A stretch of 64,000 bases of DNA from Sialis fuliginosa (taxonomy: Eukaryota; Arthropoda; Insecta; Megaloptera; Sialidae). The DNA lies in NCBI GenBank assembly GCA_961205875.1, contig OY540812.1:1364001-1428000 (forward strand), written 5' to 3'. Below the pieces are notes generated by a model. That model worked only from the letters and a program-made list of their open reading frames with translations. It was not told the DNA's origin and ran no database searches. How positions within the stretch are numbered: the stretch's first letter is position 1; each line of letters opens with the position of its first letter. A program made the position numbers and the translations under genes. Of this stretch, positions 24,240 to 35,604 are shown in pieces.

Positions 24240-24710
24240 TTAATGTTATCGCATAAAATAATATTTAACTGTAACTAATTAAATACGAATAAATATATTA
24301 CAACAATAGATTAATTAAATTTCAATTGCTGAAATTTAATTACAACAATTAACATTAAACATTAACTAAATAAATACAAATAAATGCAATAAACAATTAA
24401 TTCTAGCTATATTATTTACAACAATATAAATTTATTAAATTTTAATTGTTGAAATTTAATTACAACAATTAAAATTAAACTTTAACTAAATAAATAGATA
24501 CGAATAAAAACAATAAACAATTTATCCTAACTATATTATTTACAACAATAGATTTTTTATATTTTAATTGTTGAAATTTAATAACAACAATTAAAATTAA
24601 ACTTTTACTAAATAAATACGAATAAAAATAATAAACAAATAATTCTAGCTATATTATTTACAACATTATAGATTTATTAAATTTTAATTGTTTGAAATTT
24701 AATTGTTTTT
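24240..24710 (+). repeat. Tandem repeat, unit about 120 bp, about four copies, directly upstream of the CRAL-TRIO start codon
   Basis: The block around CTAGCTATATTATTTACAAC recurs at about 24402, 24523 and 24643 (period 120-121 bp), with an earlier diverged copy from about 24240. Each unit contains ATTGTTGAAATTTAATTACA followed by a run of ACAATTAAAATTAAAC. The array ends about 30 bp before the ATG at 24741. If the acceptor at 24092 is used, the array lies in the 5' untranslated leader. Confidence 0.75.
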
Positions 24711-24740
24711 TATTTTAAATTACTAAAAAATAAAATAAAA

Positions 24741-27700
24741 ATGAATAAATACAGAGTGGAAGATTTGTTCCAAATGGATGACGAATACGTTTGTACTTTG
24801 GAGGACAAATATCAGCGTATGGCCCTTGAAGAACTACGTGAAGAACCATTGATTCGGGCCCAGGCAATAGCCCAAATGCGAGATTGGATAGAGAGACATC
24901 CACTTATCAAAAGATGTAGAACAGGTAAACCCCCTCACATAAGCGCACGGTTGAAGTGGAACTTCTTTAATTTTGTGTTCAGTAACCATGCGAATTAAGT
25001 AAAAATATAAATTGAACTTTTATTAAAAAATTAATTTCTTGTTGCTCCATTTTAGATGTGTATTTATTATTATATTTTAAATATAAATACATTAAATTAA
25101 TTCACTAGTCTCGCTTAAGAAGTTTCACTTCAATAGCCTTACGTGAAAGTCTGTGTTAGAAAAACATTGAAATTATTGTTTCAGATTCAGTATTTTTATT
25201 GAGATTTTTACGTACGCGCAAATTTAGCGTTCCCTTAGCTTGCGAGACCCTCGAAAGATACTTGCTGTCGAAAACTCTGTACCCAGAGTGGTTTGGCCAA
25301 CTAGATTCAGAAGAGCCGGCTATACAAGAAATACTCCGGGGCGGGTATCTCATACCGTTACCGGAACGAGGTGAAGACGGAAGGTAATTATATATAAAAC
25401 TAGGGGCTCTGCATTTTATAACATAATTTCGGCTTCGACTTCATAATAAGATTTAAGGGGGTATTCTGGTCTAGAAGCCAAAATTTTAGGCATTTTTCAA
25501 ACTAACATAAAAAAAAATGAAAAACATTTGTAGTATCCATTTTTTGGTATGATATTTATTGACATTTTAAGAATATAAAAAAAAAATTGTAAAAAAAAAA
25601 TCAGAAATTCGACAATTTACCAGTGAAGTGTGGGCTACAAAAAAAACGGTGCACTCTGGTTGACATGATTCCAGCCCTTATAGTGATCTGAAACAAAAAA
25701 ATTTGAAAAATTCTCAATCTGTAAAGATGTCGCTATCGCATTGACCTTAGCCAAAAAAAAAAAAAAAAATCACAAAATGGCGTCGACATGAAAAATAAAT
25801 TTTTTTTTACCCCTTTTTTTTGACCTTTTCGATTTTTTAAAAAATACTCCAAATTGAAATTTTTTAAAATCCAAGGCAGACGCGATAGAGAGATATATAA
25901 AAAAGATTTCCACCAAATTTCAAAGGAATCAGTGGGGTAGAACTTGAGATATCATGTCAACCACTTCAAAAAAAGTAGTTTCGAGAAAAACGCGTTTATT
26001 GTGCGATTCGTTCCACTCGGTCGGCTTAGATGCTACGTCACAAAATCCACTGTATCTCCGAAAATAATTCGAATTTTGAAAAATCCATTTAAGGACATAT
26101 TCTTAAGGGTCTAAACTTTGAAAATATGCAAAAAAAATAATTGATTTTTTCAAATTTCTAGACCAGAATACCCCCTTAAGACCTCTATACACCTCCAAAT
26201 CTGCAGGGCCGATTTGTCGAGAGGTGAAGTTGGGGTACGTTAGCGTTCATGACCTACCTCACACCAGCGTTAGACAGAGACAGTCGCCACACGGCGGAAA
26301 GAGATAGAAATACACTATATAGTAAAGGCCTCAGTACACCACTCAATTTGACATCCAAACTGCAGTGGTGTATTGAGGCCTTTACTATATAGTGTATTTC
26401 TATCTCTTTCCGGCGTATGGCGACTGTCTCTGTCTAACGCTGGTGTGAGGTAGGTCATGATTTTGCGACAAAATTCAGTTTTTTCGAAAAAAACACCTTA
26501 AAAAATCATAGCTCAGAGACCTTTCATAGCTAAGAAATGAAACTTACACAGTTAACTGGAAGAAGGATGAAGCTACATAACAATAAAAAAAAATGACGCA
26601 AATCGGTTCAGCAAGAGTTGAGTCTATAAAAACAAAGTAAAAATTCGAATGCGTTTGCCAAAATGGATACATTGGGAGTGTTCACGTCTGACTAAAAAAC
26701 GGAACAACGAGCTTTGATTGGTTGATTCATGGAATTTCTGGTGGAATGTACCAGAAATTAAAAGAATGTCATTTTTAAGCAAAGAACTTTTATGTTCACT
26801 TCATGTTGAGCGTTTCTGTCAGAACACTAGTTTCTATCTCTTTCTGGTTACTTCTGTCTCACTTACACGCTTAAAAAATGACATTCTTTTAATTTCTGGT
26901 ACATTCTACCAGAAATTCCATGAATGAATCAATCAAAGCTCGTTGTTCATTGTTTTTGGTCAGTCGTGAACGTGACCATTATTTTAATTGTTTTCAGATG
27001 CGTTATTCTTTCGGCAGCGGGTAGGTTTGACCCACACAAGCACACGGCGGCGCAGATGGCGCGTACACACGGCGTCATCGCCGAGCTGGTGCTCGACGAC
27101 GAGAGGAACCAGATTGCCGGGTACACCTACCTCAACGACGAAGGCGGTATACAACTGGCCCATCTCAGCATGTGGGGTATCATGGATATCAAGAAAATGA
27201 CTCGAGTTTTTCAGGTAAGGAAAGGGTTAAGTTGGCAGGCCCAAGCTACAAACTTCAAATTTTGGGAAAGTTAAGAATCCCTTATAAGTTACGAGTATAT
27301 TTAATAGTTCTTCTGTTAGAAAACAGATGGCTCCAGATGTATACAATAATTAAATTATTTTGAATTATTTAAAAAAAAATAAAAATACGCAATATTTTTT
27401 ATCTCTACATATTTCCAAATTTTTCTGGGTAGAGAGCAAAATATTTTTAATTTTTTTAAATGAAGATTTAAAAAAATCCTTACCTTTTTCTTCACAACCC
27501 CTTTATATATAGGACGCTGGGCGTTAACGGGTGAATATGGGTATCAAATGAAAGGGTTTGACGAGTAGATAATAAATATATAATAAAAGCATATAATTTT
27601 ATTTCAGCATGGTTCACCAATGAGACATAAAATGTCACACTTTTTGAATCTACCTCCTGCCGCTTTGAAGTTCATAGAAGTGGCCACGTCAATGCTTCCG

Positions 27701-29012
27701 GAAAAATTCAACACTAGGAAAAAGGTAAGTGTTTAATTAACAGTCAGTGGCGAGGCGTGAAATTTTTAATAAGGGAAGCATATTTTGTCAAAATGTTTCA
27801 TAAAAGTAAATAAGTAGGTAAAAACCGTTTTAACAAAACAAATTATATAGTAAATTAATGATTCTACGTCTTATTTTCTTGTGTTTTAGTCGATATTTGT
27901 ATGACGAGTTGAAGTTCACTGCAGGAAATTTCACTAAAAAATTTAGAATTTTTAATTTCGTTAAAAGTATGTTTATTGTATAGAAAATGACGTGAAAAGT
28001 TGTTTGTTTCAAACCGCAGGTCTGTATCTCAAACCGTTCTTGAGATATAGCCTCTCAAAGTTTTAGTTTTTTCAAAATTTTGAAGAAAAATGGTTCTAAC
28101 TTTTGAACGCGTGGTCGGAATTGATTTTAGTTGACGGATTTGAAATCAGCGTGTCAAAATCTATATAATGACATTTATAATACTTTTAAATCCGACAAAA
28201 AAATTTTGGCCAAATTCGACATTTTTTTAAGGTATACCCCTTTGAATTTTTTCGATTTTTCGCGAATTTTTTTTTTCGAATTTTAAGGTATTATACATGT
28301 CATTATATAGATTTTGACACGCTGATTCCAAATCCGTCAACTAAAATCAATTCCGACCACGCGTTCAAAAGTTAGAACCATTTTTCTTCAAAATTTTGAA
28401 AAAACTAAAACTTTGAGAGGCTATATCTCGAGAACGGTTTGAGATACAGACCTGCGGTTTAAAACAAACAACTTTTCACGTCATTTTCTATACAATAAAC
28501 ATACTTTTAACGAAATCAAAAATTCGAAAAATTTTAGTGATATTTCCTGCAGTGAACTTCAACACGTCATACAAATATCGACTAAAATACAAGAAGATAA
28601 GACGTAGAGGTATTATAGTTTTATAATTGAGCGAGTTTTGTATTAATTTACCCATAAAGTAAGGGATGCACTGTTTCCATGGACACTTCGCCACTGTTAA
28701 CAGTTTCCCTCAAAATATCTTTACATTTCTTACATTACGCTATTTCCCCAGTTACACAAATCAGTAGAAGAACTTCACGATTACGTAGAGCCCGCGATAC
28801 TACCTATGGAATATGGCGGTAAGATACCTCTGTCTGAGATGGTGGACGACCTTTTGGAGCGGCTTCGAGAGGCACGGCCCCGAATGCTAGCTCTGAACGA
28901 TATGTGCATAGAGGTGGATACCTCCAGCGCTCTCGTCAAAGACATGAAGTCTGTAGACGAAGAGCTAGGGCTCGGGGTACAGGGAACTTTTAGACAGTTA
29001 CAAGTCGACTGA
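24741..29012 (+). CDS. CRAL-TRIO domain lipid-transfer protein (alpha-TTP/clavesin-like)
   Basis: There are five coding exons (24741-24924, 25185-25383, 26998-27214, 27608-27724, 28752-29012), with consistent phases and 325 codons plus stop. An N-terminal helical CRAL-TRIO-N region (residues about 15-85; ALEELREEPLIRAQAIAQMR, then FLLRFLRTRKFSV) precedes the lipid-binding CRAL-TRIO fold (about 110-265; CVILSAAGRFDPHKH, HGSPMRHK, HFLNLPPAALKF, LPMEYGGK). The family carries hydrophobic ligands such as tocopherol, retinoids or phosphoinositides in the cytosol. Insects have many paralogues, so the ligand cannot be named. The length matches the family. The introns carry a piggyBac-type MITE, two hairpins and palindromic copy C. 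AATAAA lies at 29025-29030. Confidence 0.93.
25457..26175. mobile_element. piggyBac-type MITE, 719 bp, with TTAA duplication
   Basis: The inverted ends GGGGGTATTCTGGTCTAGAA and TTCTAGACCAGAATACCCCC are perfect over 20 bp. They are flanked by TTAA at 25453-25456 and 26176-26179. A TTAA target is the hallmark of piggyBac transposition. The interior is A/T-rich with no transposase, so it must have been mobilised in trans. It lies in the second CRAL-TRIO intron. Confidence 0.92.
26247..26460 (+). other. Near-perfect long hairpin, 97-bp arms and 20-nt loop, in a CRAL-TRIO intron
   Basis: The left arm 26247-26343 starts TCATGACCTACCTCACACCA. The right arm 26364-26460 is its reverse complement with about three mismatches by eye. 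The 20-base loop starts CAATTTGACATCC. As intronic RNA it would form a very stable double-stranded stem. No terminal duplication was found at the ends. It is either a young foldback transposon or a hairpin-RNA locus. Confidence 0.85.
26680..26971. repeat. Foldback MITE-like inverted repeat adjacent to CRAL-TRIO exon 3
   Basis: The left arm 26680-26780 (GTTCACGTCTGACTAAAAAA..., then AACAACGAGCTTTGATTG) is complementary to 26869-26971, with a spacer of about 88 bases. The right arm ends only 26 bp before the exon 3 start at 26998, so the polypyrimidine tract sits directly beside the stem. No target duplication was identified. Confidence 0.8.
27745..28696. mobile_element. Palindromic foldback element, copy C, with 8-bp target duplication
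   Basis: It starts CAGTGGCGAGGCGTG and ends GACACTTCGCCACTG. An exact 8-bp duplication TTAACAGT lies at 27737-27744 and 28697-28704. The core palindrome is the same as in copy A, with modest arm divergence. It fills most of the last CRAL-TRIO intron, in the same orientation as copies A and D. Confidence 0.92.
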
Positions 29013-29044
29013 TTCGAATTAAATAATAAATGTCACAAAAATAT

Positions 29045-30005
29045 ACAGGGTGATTCAGCACTGTCGTGTTAAAGTTGAACAGCACATTGAGAAAAATATT
29101 TTAAGGGGGCACGCATTAAAATAATTGATAACAAATGTTTTTCCACGTGAAATATATGTATTTACAGAAAATATTGGCAATATATTAAAAAATAAGTGGG
29201 ATACAGCAAATTTGGGAGGAGTCAAAAAAAAAGTGTTTTGCCGTGATCACTGCTGCTCGTCACTAGATCTTCTGAAATAAAAAAAACAAAAGGGATCGTT
29301 AGCTAATGACATAATTTTCCGGATGAACGAAGGGATTTGGAAAAATTTTGAATTTTCACAAAATGGCGGATGTTGAAAGTCAAAGTTCTTTATTCGACTA
29401 AAATTTCACTCGCATTTTCGGTTATAAAAAAAATAATAATCGTCCAACAAAAAAATCTTTCGTCCATCCCGAGGGCAATTATGTATAGAATGAGTGAGAA
29501 AAATATCAAAGCGATCGGCAAAGCCGTTCTCAAGTTACAGTGATCACCGACTTCGAAAACATGGTTTCGAGAAAAACGCGTTTAAAGTTTTGAGTACGAT
29601 TTGCATGCAGATAAAAAATGTATTTTGGAACTTACACTGAATCGTCTATGGATAGGATATTTGTCTGAAATTTTCAGAGAATGCTTTTGAAATATTTTAC
29701 TTTGAGAAAATGCAAAAAATTAACGGGCCTCCTGGGCCCATACAACCCTGATCAAAATTACTACTGGTTGATACTGGAAATCGATAACACTTATTAATAC
29801 TAAACCCTGTATCAAATTTCATAACTGTACCACAATGGGTTCTCAAGATATTAAATAAAAACTAATTTTGAATAATAAAATCTTTGGAGGGCTGTAGCCC
29901 CCTCACGAAAAATTTCCGGACATATGTTCATATAATATTTTTTGCTTAACATATTTTTCTCAACGCACTGTTCAAGTTTGGCACAACAGTGCTGAATTAC
30001 TCTGT
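29045..30005. mobile_element. Terminal-inverted-repeat element downstream of the CRAL-TRIO gene
   Basis: The left end ACAGGGTGATTCAGCACTGT and the right end ACAGTGCTGAATTACTCTGT are inverted repeats. Similarity continues inward (CAGCACATTGAGAAAAATAT against ATATTTTTCTCAACGCACTG). No target duplication is clear. The interior shares the phrase TTTCGAGAAAAACGCGTTTA with the piggyBac-type MITE at 25457-26175. No coding exon was recognised. Confidence 0.75.
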
Positions 30006-31452
30006 TTCTGGGCTTCTGGATACAGACTGATTTAATTTAATCGAGTAATCTGTTAGTTGGGAGTGGGGAGGGAGCAACGATAGACAGACAGACAGACAGA
30101 CATACCTTACCAATAGACCGACACTGGACGCGTAAAAAATACATTACTTTATCAAATTAGTCCCAATGATAAAAAATCACGTAAAAAAGATTAAAATTAT
30201 TTCTATAAATTCGTAAAAAAATACTTTCACTGATAATTTTGACGCAATCTCTTTTTTATAATAATACTAATAACTAACTTTAAAGTTGAAAACTCCAATA
30301 ATGCTGGGGAATCCGGGGCAACTCCTCCGTGAAAAATAAATGTGATAAAATTTATTAATTTTGAATTAAATAGAAATTATTTTATTGATATTCTAAATTC
30401 AAAATATATATTTCAATTCAAATATTTTTCATTAATACAGATATAATAAATATTATATCTAATTAAAATTTAGTATGATATTATGTGGTTTTCAACACTA
30501 TGTAATTTATTAATTTAAGGTATTTTAGCATTTTTAGCATTATTTTATAATAATTAAACTATGTGATATTTTTAAATTTAATTGTTGTCGAAACGTATTT
30601 TTAATTGTTGTCAATGTGGGAAAAATAACGTATTTCCGTACGACATCATATTATTATTTTTTTGTTGTTTCACACGTAAAAATAATAAATAATTTTTTAA
30701 ATAATACACACTATCACAATTATATTAATTATTTGTTAGTTAATGCATGTGTTATAAGAAATGTTGATCTTTTTTCTGGAAGTGAGAAAAAAATATGTTT
30801 GTTATGTCAGTTATTTTTTTTATGTATGTATTATTATTTAATATTAATTGTTATGTTTAAATAATTACAATATATAATATACCGCTGGTGGTATAAAGTT
30901 ACCTTTGTTTTTATTTTATTTAACTGTGTTTTATTTACTTATTGCACTGTATGATTATTATTTTTTAAGTTTTGTATTCACTTTTGTTGTATAATTAAAT
31001 CTAAATGTCACTTTAAAATTAATAAATGTACTGTTATGAAGTTATGATTTTAGTTTTAATTTATTAAAGGTATATTAATAACACTTGACAAAAATAATTA
31101 CATTTTATCGATGTATTATAGAGATAGGTAAGTAAATAATACATAAACTTGTATGCTGTATAGATAAACAGGTATTTTAAATAACTTATATAACGTGAAA
31201 AATATTTTTTTGTTCTTAACTGGCATATTTATTAAAACGTACATATTCACTTTCGAATGTCAAAAAAATGTAGTTTAATAAAGCTCATTGTGACAGATTC
31301 GACCATTATAATATATTTGAATGCCGCTGCACTTTTTATAATACCTGATATCACGTTGGTAATATTGTCAACAATCAAAGATAACTTCATTAAGTTGCAT
31401 TGTGATTGGTTGATATCTGCGGTGGCGAATGTAAACGCGGCTTGTAGAAACA
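30006..31452. other. AT-rich intergenic DNA between the CRAL-TRIO gene and Dek
   Basis: A (GACA)n run at about 30080-30100 resembles the LINE/SINE tails elsewhere in the window. The remainder is A/T-rich with no coding exon. Just before Dek, a GTGATTGGTTG inverted CCAAT-type box (about 31400) and the less AT-rich GGTGGCGAATGTAAACGCGG mark a likely promoter and leader. Confidence 0.45.
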
Positions 31453-34400
31453 ATGTCGAGTGACGCGGAAAACGTGGAGTTAGCGACTAAACAAGTAAGA
31501 ATTAATTCCTTTCATTGAAATCTCGATATCAGGAGCATGGATACATACATATCTTCTTCTGGCATTATATATATTCTTGAATCCAATCGACCACCGGACC
31601 GCTGCCCCCAATATGGCCACAATTTGACATCATTTGCACACCGGTGTTATGGCGGGAATTTGTATATTATATGAATTTTATAGAAAGCATTATTTATAAA
31701 ATAATTTTTCTAGAAGTAAACAATCCAATTTAATAATGTTTATTATGTTCCAGCTGTGTTTTCGTGGCAATTTTACAATAATTTAATAAATTGAGCAATA
31801 AAATATTAATGTTTACATTTTATTAGAATGAAGATGAAAAGAATGAAATAGAAAAACCAACAGAAAAAACCGAAGAAGTGAAAGTTGAAACTGCAGAAGC
31901 AAAGCCAGAAAATGGTGAAAAATGTGAAACGAGTAACGATGAAAAGAAAGTCGATGAATCAACGACAGAAAATAAAGAAGAAGTTAAAGTGAATTCGGTA
32001 GCAAAAACTGATAATGATGAAAAGGAAACCAACGACGATGTTGGAAAAGATGATGATGAAGAAGATGAGGAGGAGGAGGATACTAAAAAACCTGACGAGG
32101 AAGAAGATGAAAAAGATGCAATTTCTAAAGATGGAAAAGGTAAAATCAATTACAACAAAAAAAAGAAGGTTATATAAATTTAATATTATATTTGTAGGTG
32201 ACACAGAAGATACAGAAGGAACCGAAGAAGAAGAAGAAGAAGGTGGTGAGAAAAAAGATAAAAAAGGTGTACCTTTATTAGACCAACCTTTAGAAAAATC
32301 AGGTACACGAGAACGTAAAAAAGTGCAGAGGTTCAATGAAGATTTTAAGGCTAATGAAAAAGAGGTATGACATTTCACAAAAAAAAAAAAAACATGCATT
32401 TTCTAAACGTTGAAATATTTTTAGGCGGTGAAATTTGAACTACCTGAAGGTCGTGGAACAGCCCTTGGTCAAATACCCTGTGTAGATGCGGCTATATCTC
32501 GATTCAAACCAGATGATCTCAAACTATTACATAAACTATTATTTAAAACGCCTGGAAAAACGGCACTCATTAAGAAGAACATCAAACGGTTTAACGGATT
32601 CGATTTTGAAAAAGATTCGGATGAACATGAGGTAAATAATTGAATACTTTATTCCAGATATCTTTCTGATAATAATAATTTTTATACGTTTACAGAAAAA
32701 GTTGCAATATGTTACACGTATGGAAGGGAAACAACTTCGTTCCATTTGCGATATGTTAGAATTACAAAAAACTGGTTCTAAAGAAGAACTCGCAGAAAGA
32801 GTCGTGACATTTTTATTAGAACCTAAAGATTCTGGTAAACCAGTATCGGCTGCTGCTTCAGGAGCGAGACCAAAAAGATCAGCTGCGGTTAAAGCGAATA
32901 ACAGAGGTAACGTGTTAAAAAAGTATAAAACCATTATCGAAATCTAAATTTTATTTATATATTACAGGTTATTCCTCTCATGAAGAACATTCTGACGACG
33001 ATGAGCCTCCGTCAAAAAGACCTCTAAGAGCTCGTCGTGGAAAGCAACAAAGACCAAATCTTAAAGACGAGAGTTCAAGTAATGAATCAGGCGCAGAAAA
33101 TAGAAAAGATGATGATAACAGCGACAACGTAAGTGAAGTAATAAAAATCAATAAATACTTTACGAACATCAAATTTATATATTTTCTTTGTTACAGGAAG
33201 GAGGATCGTCTGCTGAAGAAACACCGAAGGTAGTAGGTGGTAAAAAGGGTAAAGGTAAAGCAGGAAACAAGAAAAAAGATTCAGATTCGGACGAGTTCGA
33301 AGAATCCGAAGTAGAGAGCAGTGATTTTGACAGCGATGAACCAAAATCAAAACGCAGGTATGTTTTTAACAAACGTGGATAGAATGATCTGGAAATTTTT
33401 GACATACCTTTTTTTATTACTTAATCAATATTAAGTCAGCTCGCATTTAAAATGTCTTTGAAGCGTTTGTGACAACATAATCCACGTTAAAACTAGCAAA
33501 ACAATAAAAATGAGCTGAAATTTTCAAATTTGGAATTGTTGCCCTTAAAAAGTCATAATTTCTCGCGTATATTATTATTGTACATATTGCAATTATTTAG
33601 AATAACCTTACTTTTAATTTTTTCCTTATGTTTCCTTTTGACACAGTTATAAATCTTTTTCCAGGATTTTTGTGAGTTGAATTATTACAGGGCACGAAAC
33701 AATATTTATAACTTATTATTTTTTGTGCATTTTCCATGTTTATCGTTGACACTTGTATATTTTTGTATTTTGTATATTACGCAATTAGGAGCGTACTTTT
33801 TTTTTTTAAATTTGATATTTTGGGGTCAGGATAAACTTTTCGGGTATGAACAAATTTCTCTAGATTACATTAAATGGGTTTTAATTTTTGAGCGGATTAC
33901 TCTATTAATAAATCAAAAACTGTGAATTGTTTAGACGGGGAAGTAACGCAAAAACACCACCGAGCCGAGGAAAACGCACGGCAAAAAAGAAAAAGGGAAC
34001 GCCGAAGAAGTCGGCAACGAAAAGTAAAAAAACACCGGTCGTAACCGAAGCACCTTCGCGGAGAGGGCGCGGTCGGAGAGCCGCAACGGCGACGCTGAGA
34101 TACGCCGAGAGCTCCGACGAGGAGAGCGAGCCGAAGGCGTCGAGTAGCGAAGATGAACCTCTGGTCGTTAAGAAAGGAAAAACACCTCAGCCTCCTACTG
34201 TAAGTGACTGATTCTGTTGCGCTAATACAGTAGAACTTTGTTGTAACGAGCAAAGAGCAATGATTTTACCGTACAAATTTTTATAACTATGCAATAAAAT
34301 TTTATTACTCGGGGCGACTTAGTTTTTATGTATTTTTAATTATGAAAAATAAATTGTGTTTATTATTTTTTTTGTTTTTGTTTTTCTTTTAATATCTTTT

Positions 34401-35604
34401 TTATTAAGTTAACGAGAATTTAAAACAATAGGTAGATTTAATTCAACACTATCGTAGTAAGTAATGATTATAACAGAAAACGTGCTCGTTATAATCAAGT
34501 TCAACCGTATATCACAAAAATTTAAAATTAATAATAAGTTAGGTTATGCTGAAAACAAAAAATGAACATATACTATCGTTTGTAAAAGTAACTTGACCAG
34601 TATTACTTTATTATAATATTTAAATCATTTCTCAATGTATCAAACAAAGACAGACATATTGACATACATTTGTTAGACAGAGAAATACTCTGCACTCTTC
34701 TGTTCCATACATATTTGTGCAATGAAAATTGCAACAATTGTCAATTTTGTAACAATCAAAAAAAAATTTTTTTTAATTGTTAAATTTCATTTTAGTGCTC
34801 CATATTATTTTATTGAAAATCTATTTTGTTTGTATGTGTGGATATTCATTAGAAATTGCAAGAAATAAATAAATAAAATAAATATAACAATCACATTATC
34901 AAAAAATGTTTGCCTAGATTTGTTTATTTAAAGTTATAAGGTAAGGTGCTGAAACAAATTTTAGGTTAAAGTTTATATTATCATCAATATAAAATTAACC
35001 AATGTATTTAAAAAAAAAATGTTTAATGGCAGTTAAAATTTGGTATTTTTTGAAGCAAGTTATTACAAATAATATTTTGAAAAATATGAAAATTGAAATT
35101 CTATGTAATTTTTTTTCATAGATAATAGATTTTTGTATTATAAAAACTTCACTTCCATTTTGTAGCTGAGATTTTGAACTATATATACTTATATTATTTT
35201 TTCCTAGCATTTTAAGAATATTAAAAAACAGCACCTTACCTTATATAACGTTTATCTTAAATATAATCTTAAAGCGAGAATTGTGTATAATTTTGAAATT
35301 TGTTAAAGTGCGTAGATGTAGTAAATCGTTGAGAACCAACGACAATTTGTGTTGTATAAATAATAAATGTTATTTTCAGGATGATGAAATCAAGTCATAC
35401 GTAAAAGAAATTCTTGAAGGTGCTAATCTTGAAGAAATAACAATGAAGACCGTTTGTAAACAAGTTTACGCACATTATCCCGATTTTGACTTGGCCCACA
35501 AAAAAGATTTCATCAAAAGTACTGTTAAATCTGTAAGTTTAAATCGATTAACGTATCGAGAGACAAATAACAACCGTTTTGTATTTCAGCTGATATCGAC
35601 ATAA
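31453..35604 (+). CDS. Dek: DEK chromatin protein
   Basis: There are ten coding exons: 31453-31494, 31827-32139, 32198-32364, 32425-32631, 32696-32906, 32968-33128, 33197-33357, 33935-34199, 35380-35532 and 35590-35604 (564 codons plus stop, all phases consistent). A long acidic Glu/Asp/Lys-rich N-terminal region leads to the conserved DEK core (FELPEGRGTALGQIPCVDAA; LLHKLLFKTPGKTALIKKNI). A SAP-type DNA-binding motif follows (KQLRSICDMLELQKTGSKEE, about residue 250). Basic/acidic serine-rich linkers and a C-terminal DEK-C domain (about 510-564; EILEGANLEEITMKTVCKQV) complete it. DEK binds DNA and histones and affects heterochromatin, splicing and replication. Two MITEs occupy the long eighth intron. 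The ten-exon structure and both conserved domains make this secure. Confidence 0.95.
34228..34508. mobile_element. pogo/Tigger-like MITE in a Dek intron
   Basis: The left end CAGTAGAACTTTGTTGTAAC and the right end TTATAATCAAGTTCAACCG are inverted repeats. They are of the CAGT(A/T)GAAC...TATAACGAG type known from pogo/Tigger elements. TA dinucleotides flank both ends (34226-34227 and 34509-34510), as expected for the Tc1/mariner superfamily. The 281-bp body is non-coding. Confidence 0.75.
34935..35245. mobile_element. Short inverted-repeat MITE in a Dek intron
   Basis: The ends TATAAGGTAAGGTGCTG and CAGCACCTTACCTTATA are perfect 17-bp inverted repeats around a 311-bp A/T-rich body. TA at each end could be the target duplication (mariner type). 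It lies between the previous MITE and exon 9 of Dek. The superfamily assignment is tentative. Confidence 0.65.

Noticed and set aside
31257-31463. Open frames on both strands upstream of Dek
   Set aside because: They overlap the promoter and the first Dek exon, show no homology, and appear fortuitous.
31823-32399. Ser/Phe-rich open frames on the minus strand opposite Dek
   Set aside because: They are the complement of the Glu/Lys-rich (GAA/AAG) Dek exons and have no independent coding signals.
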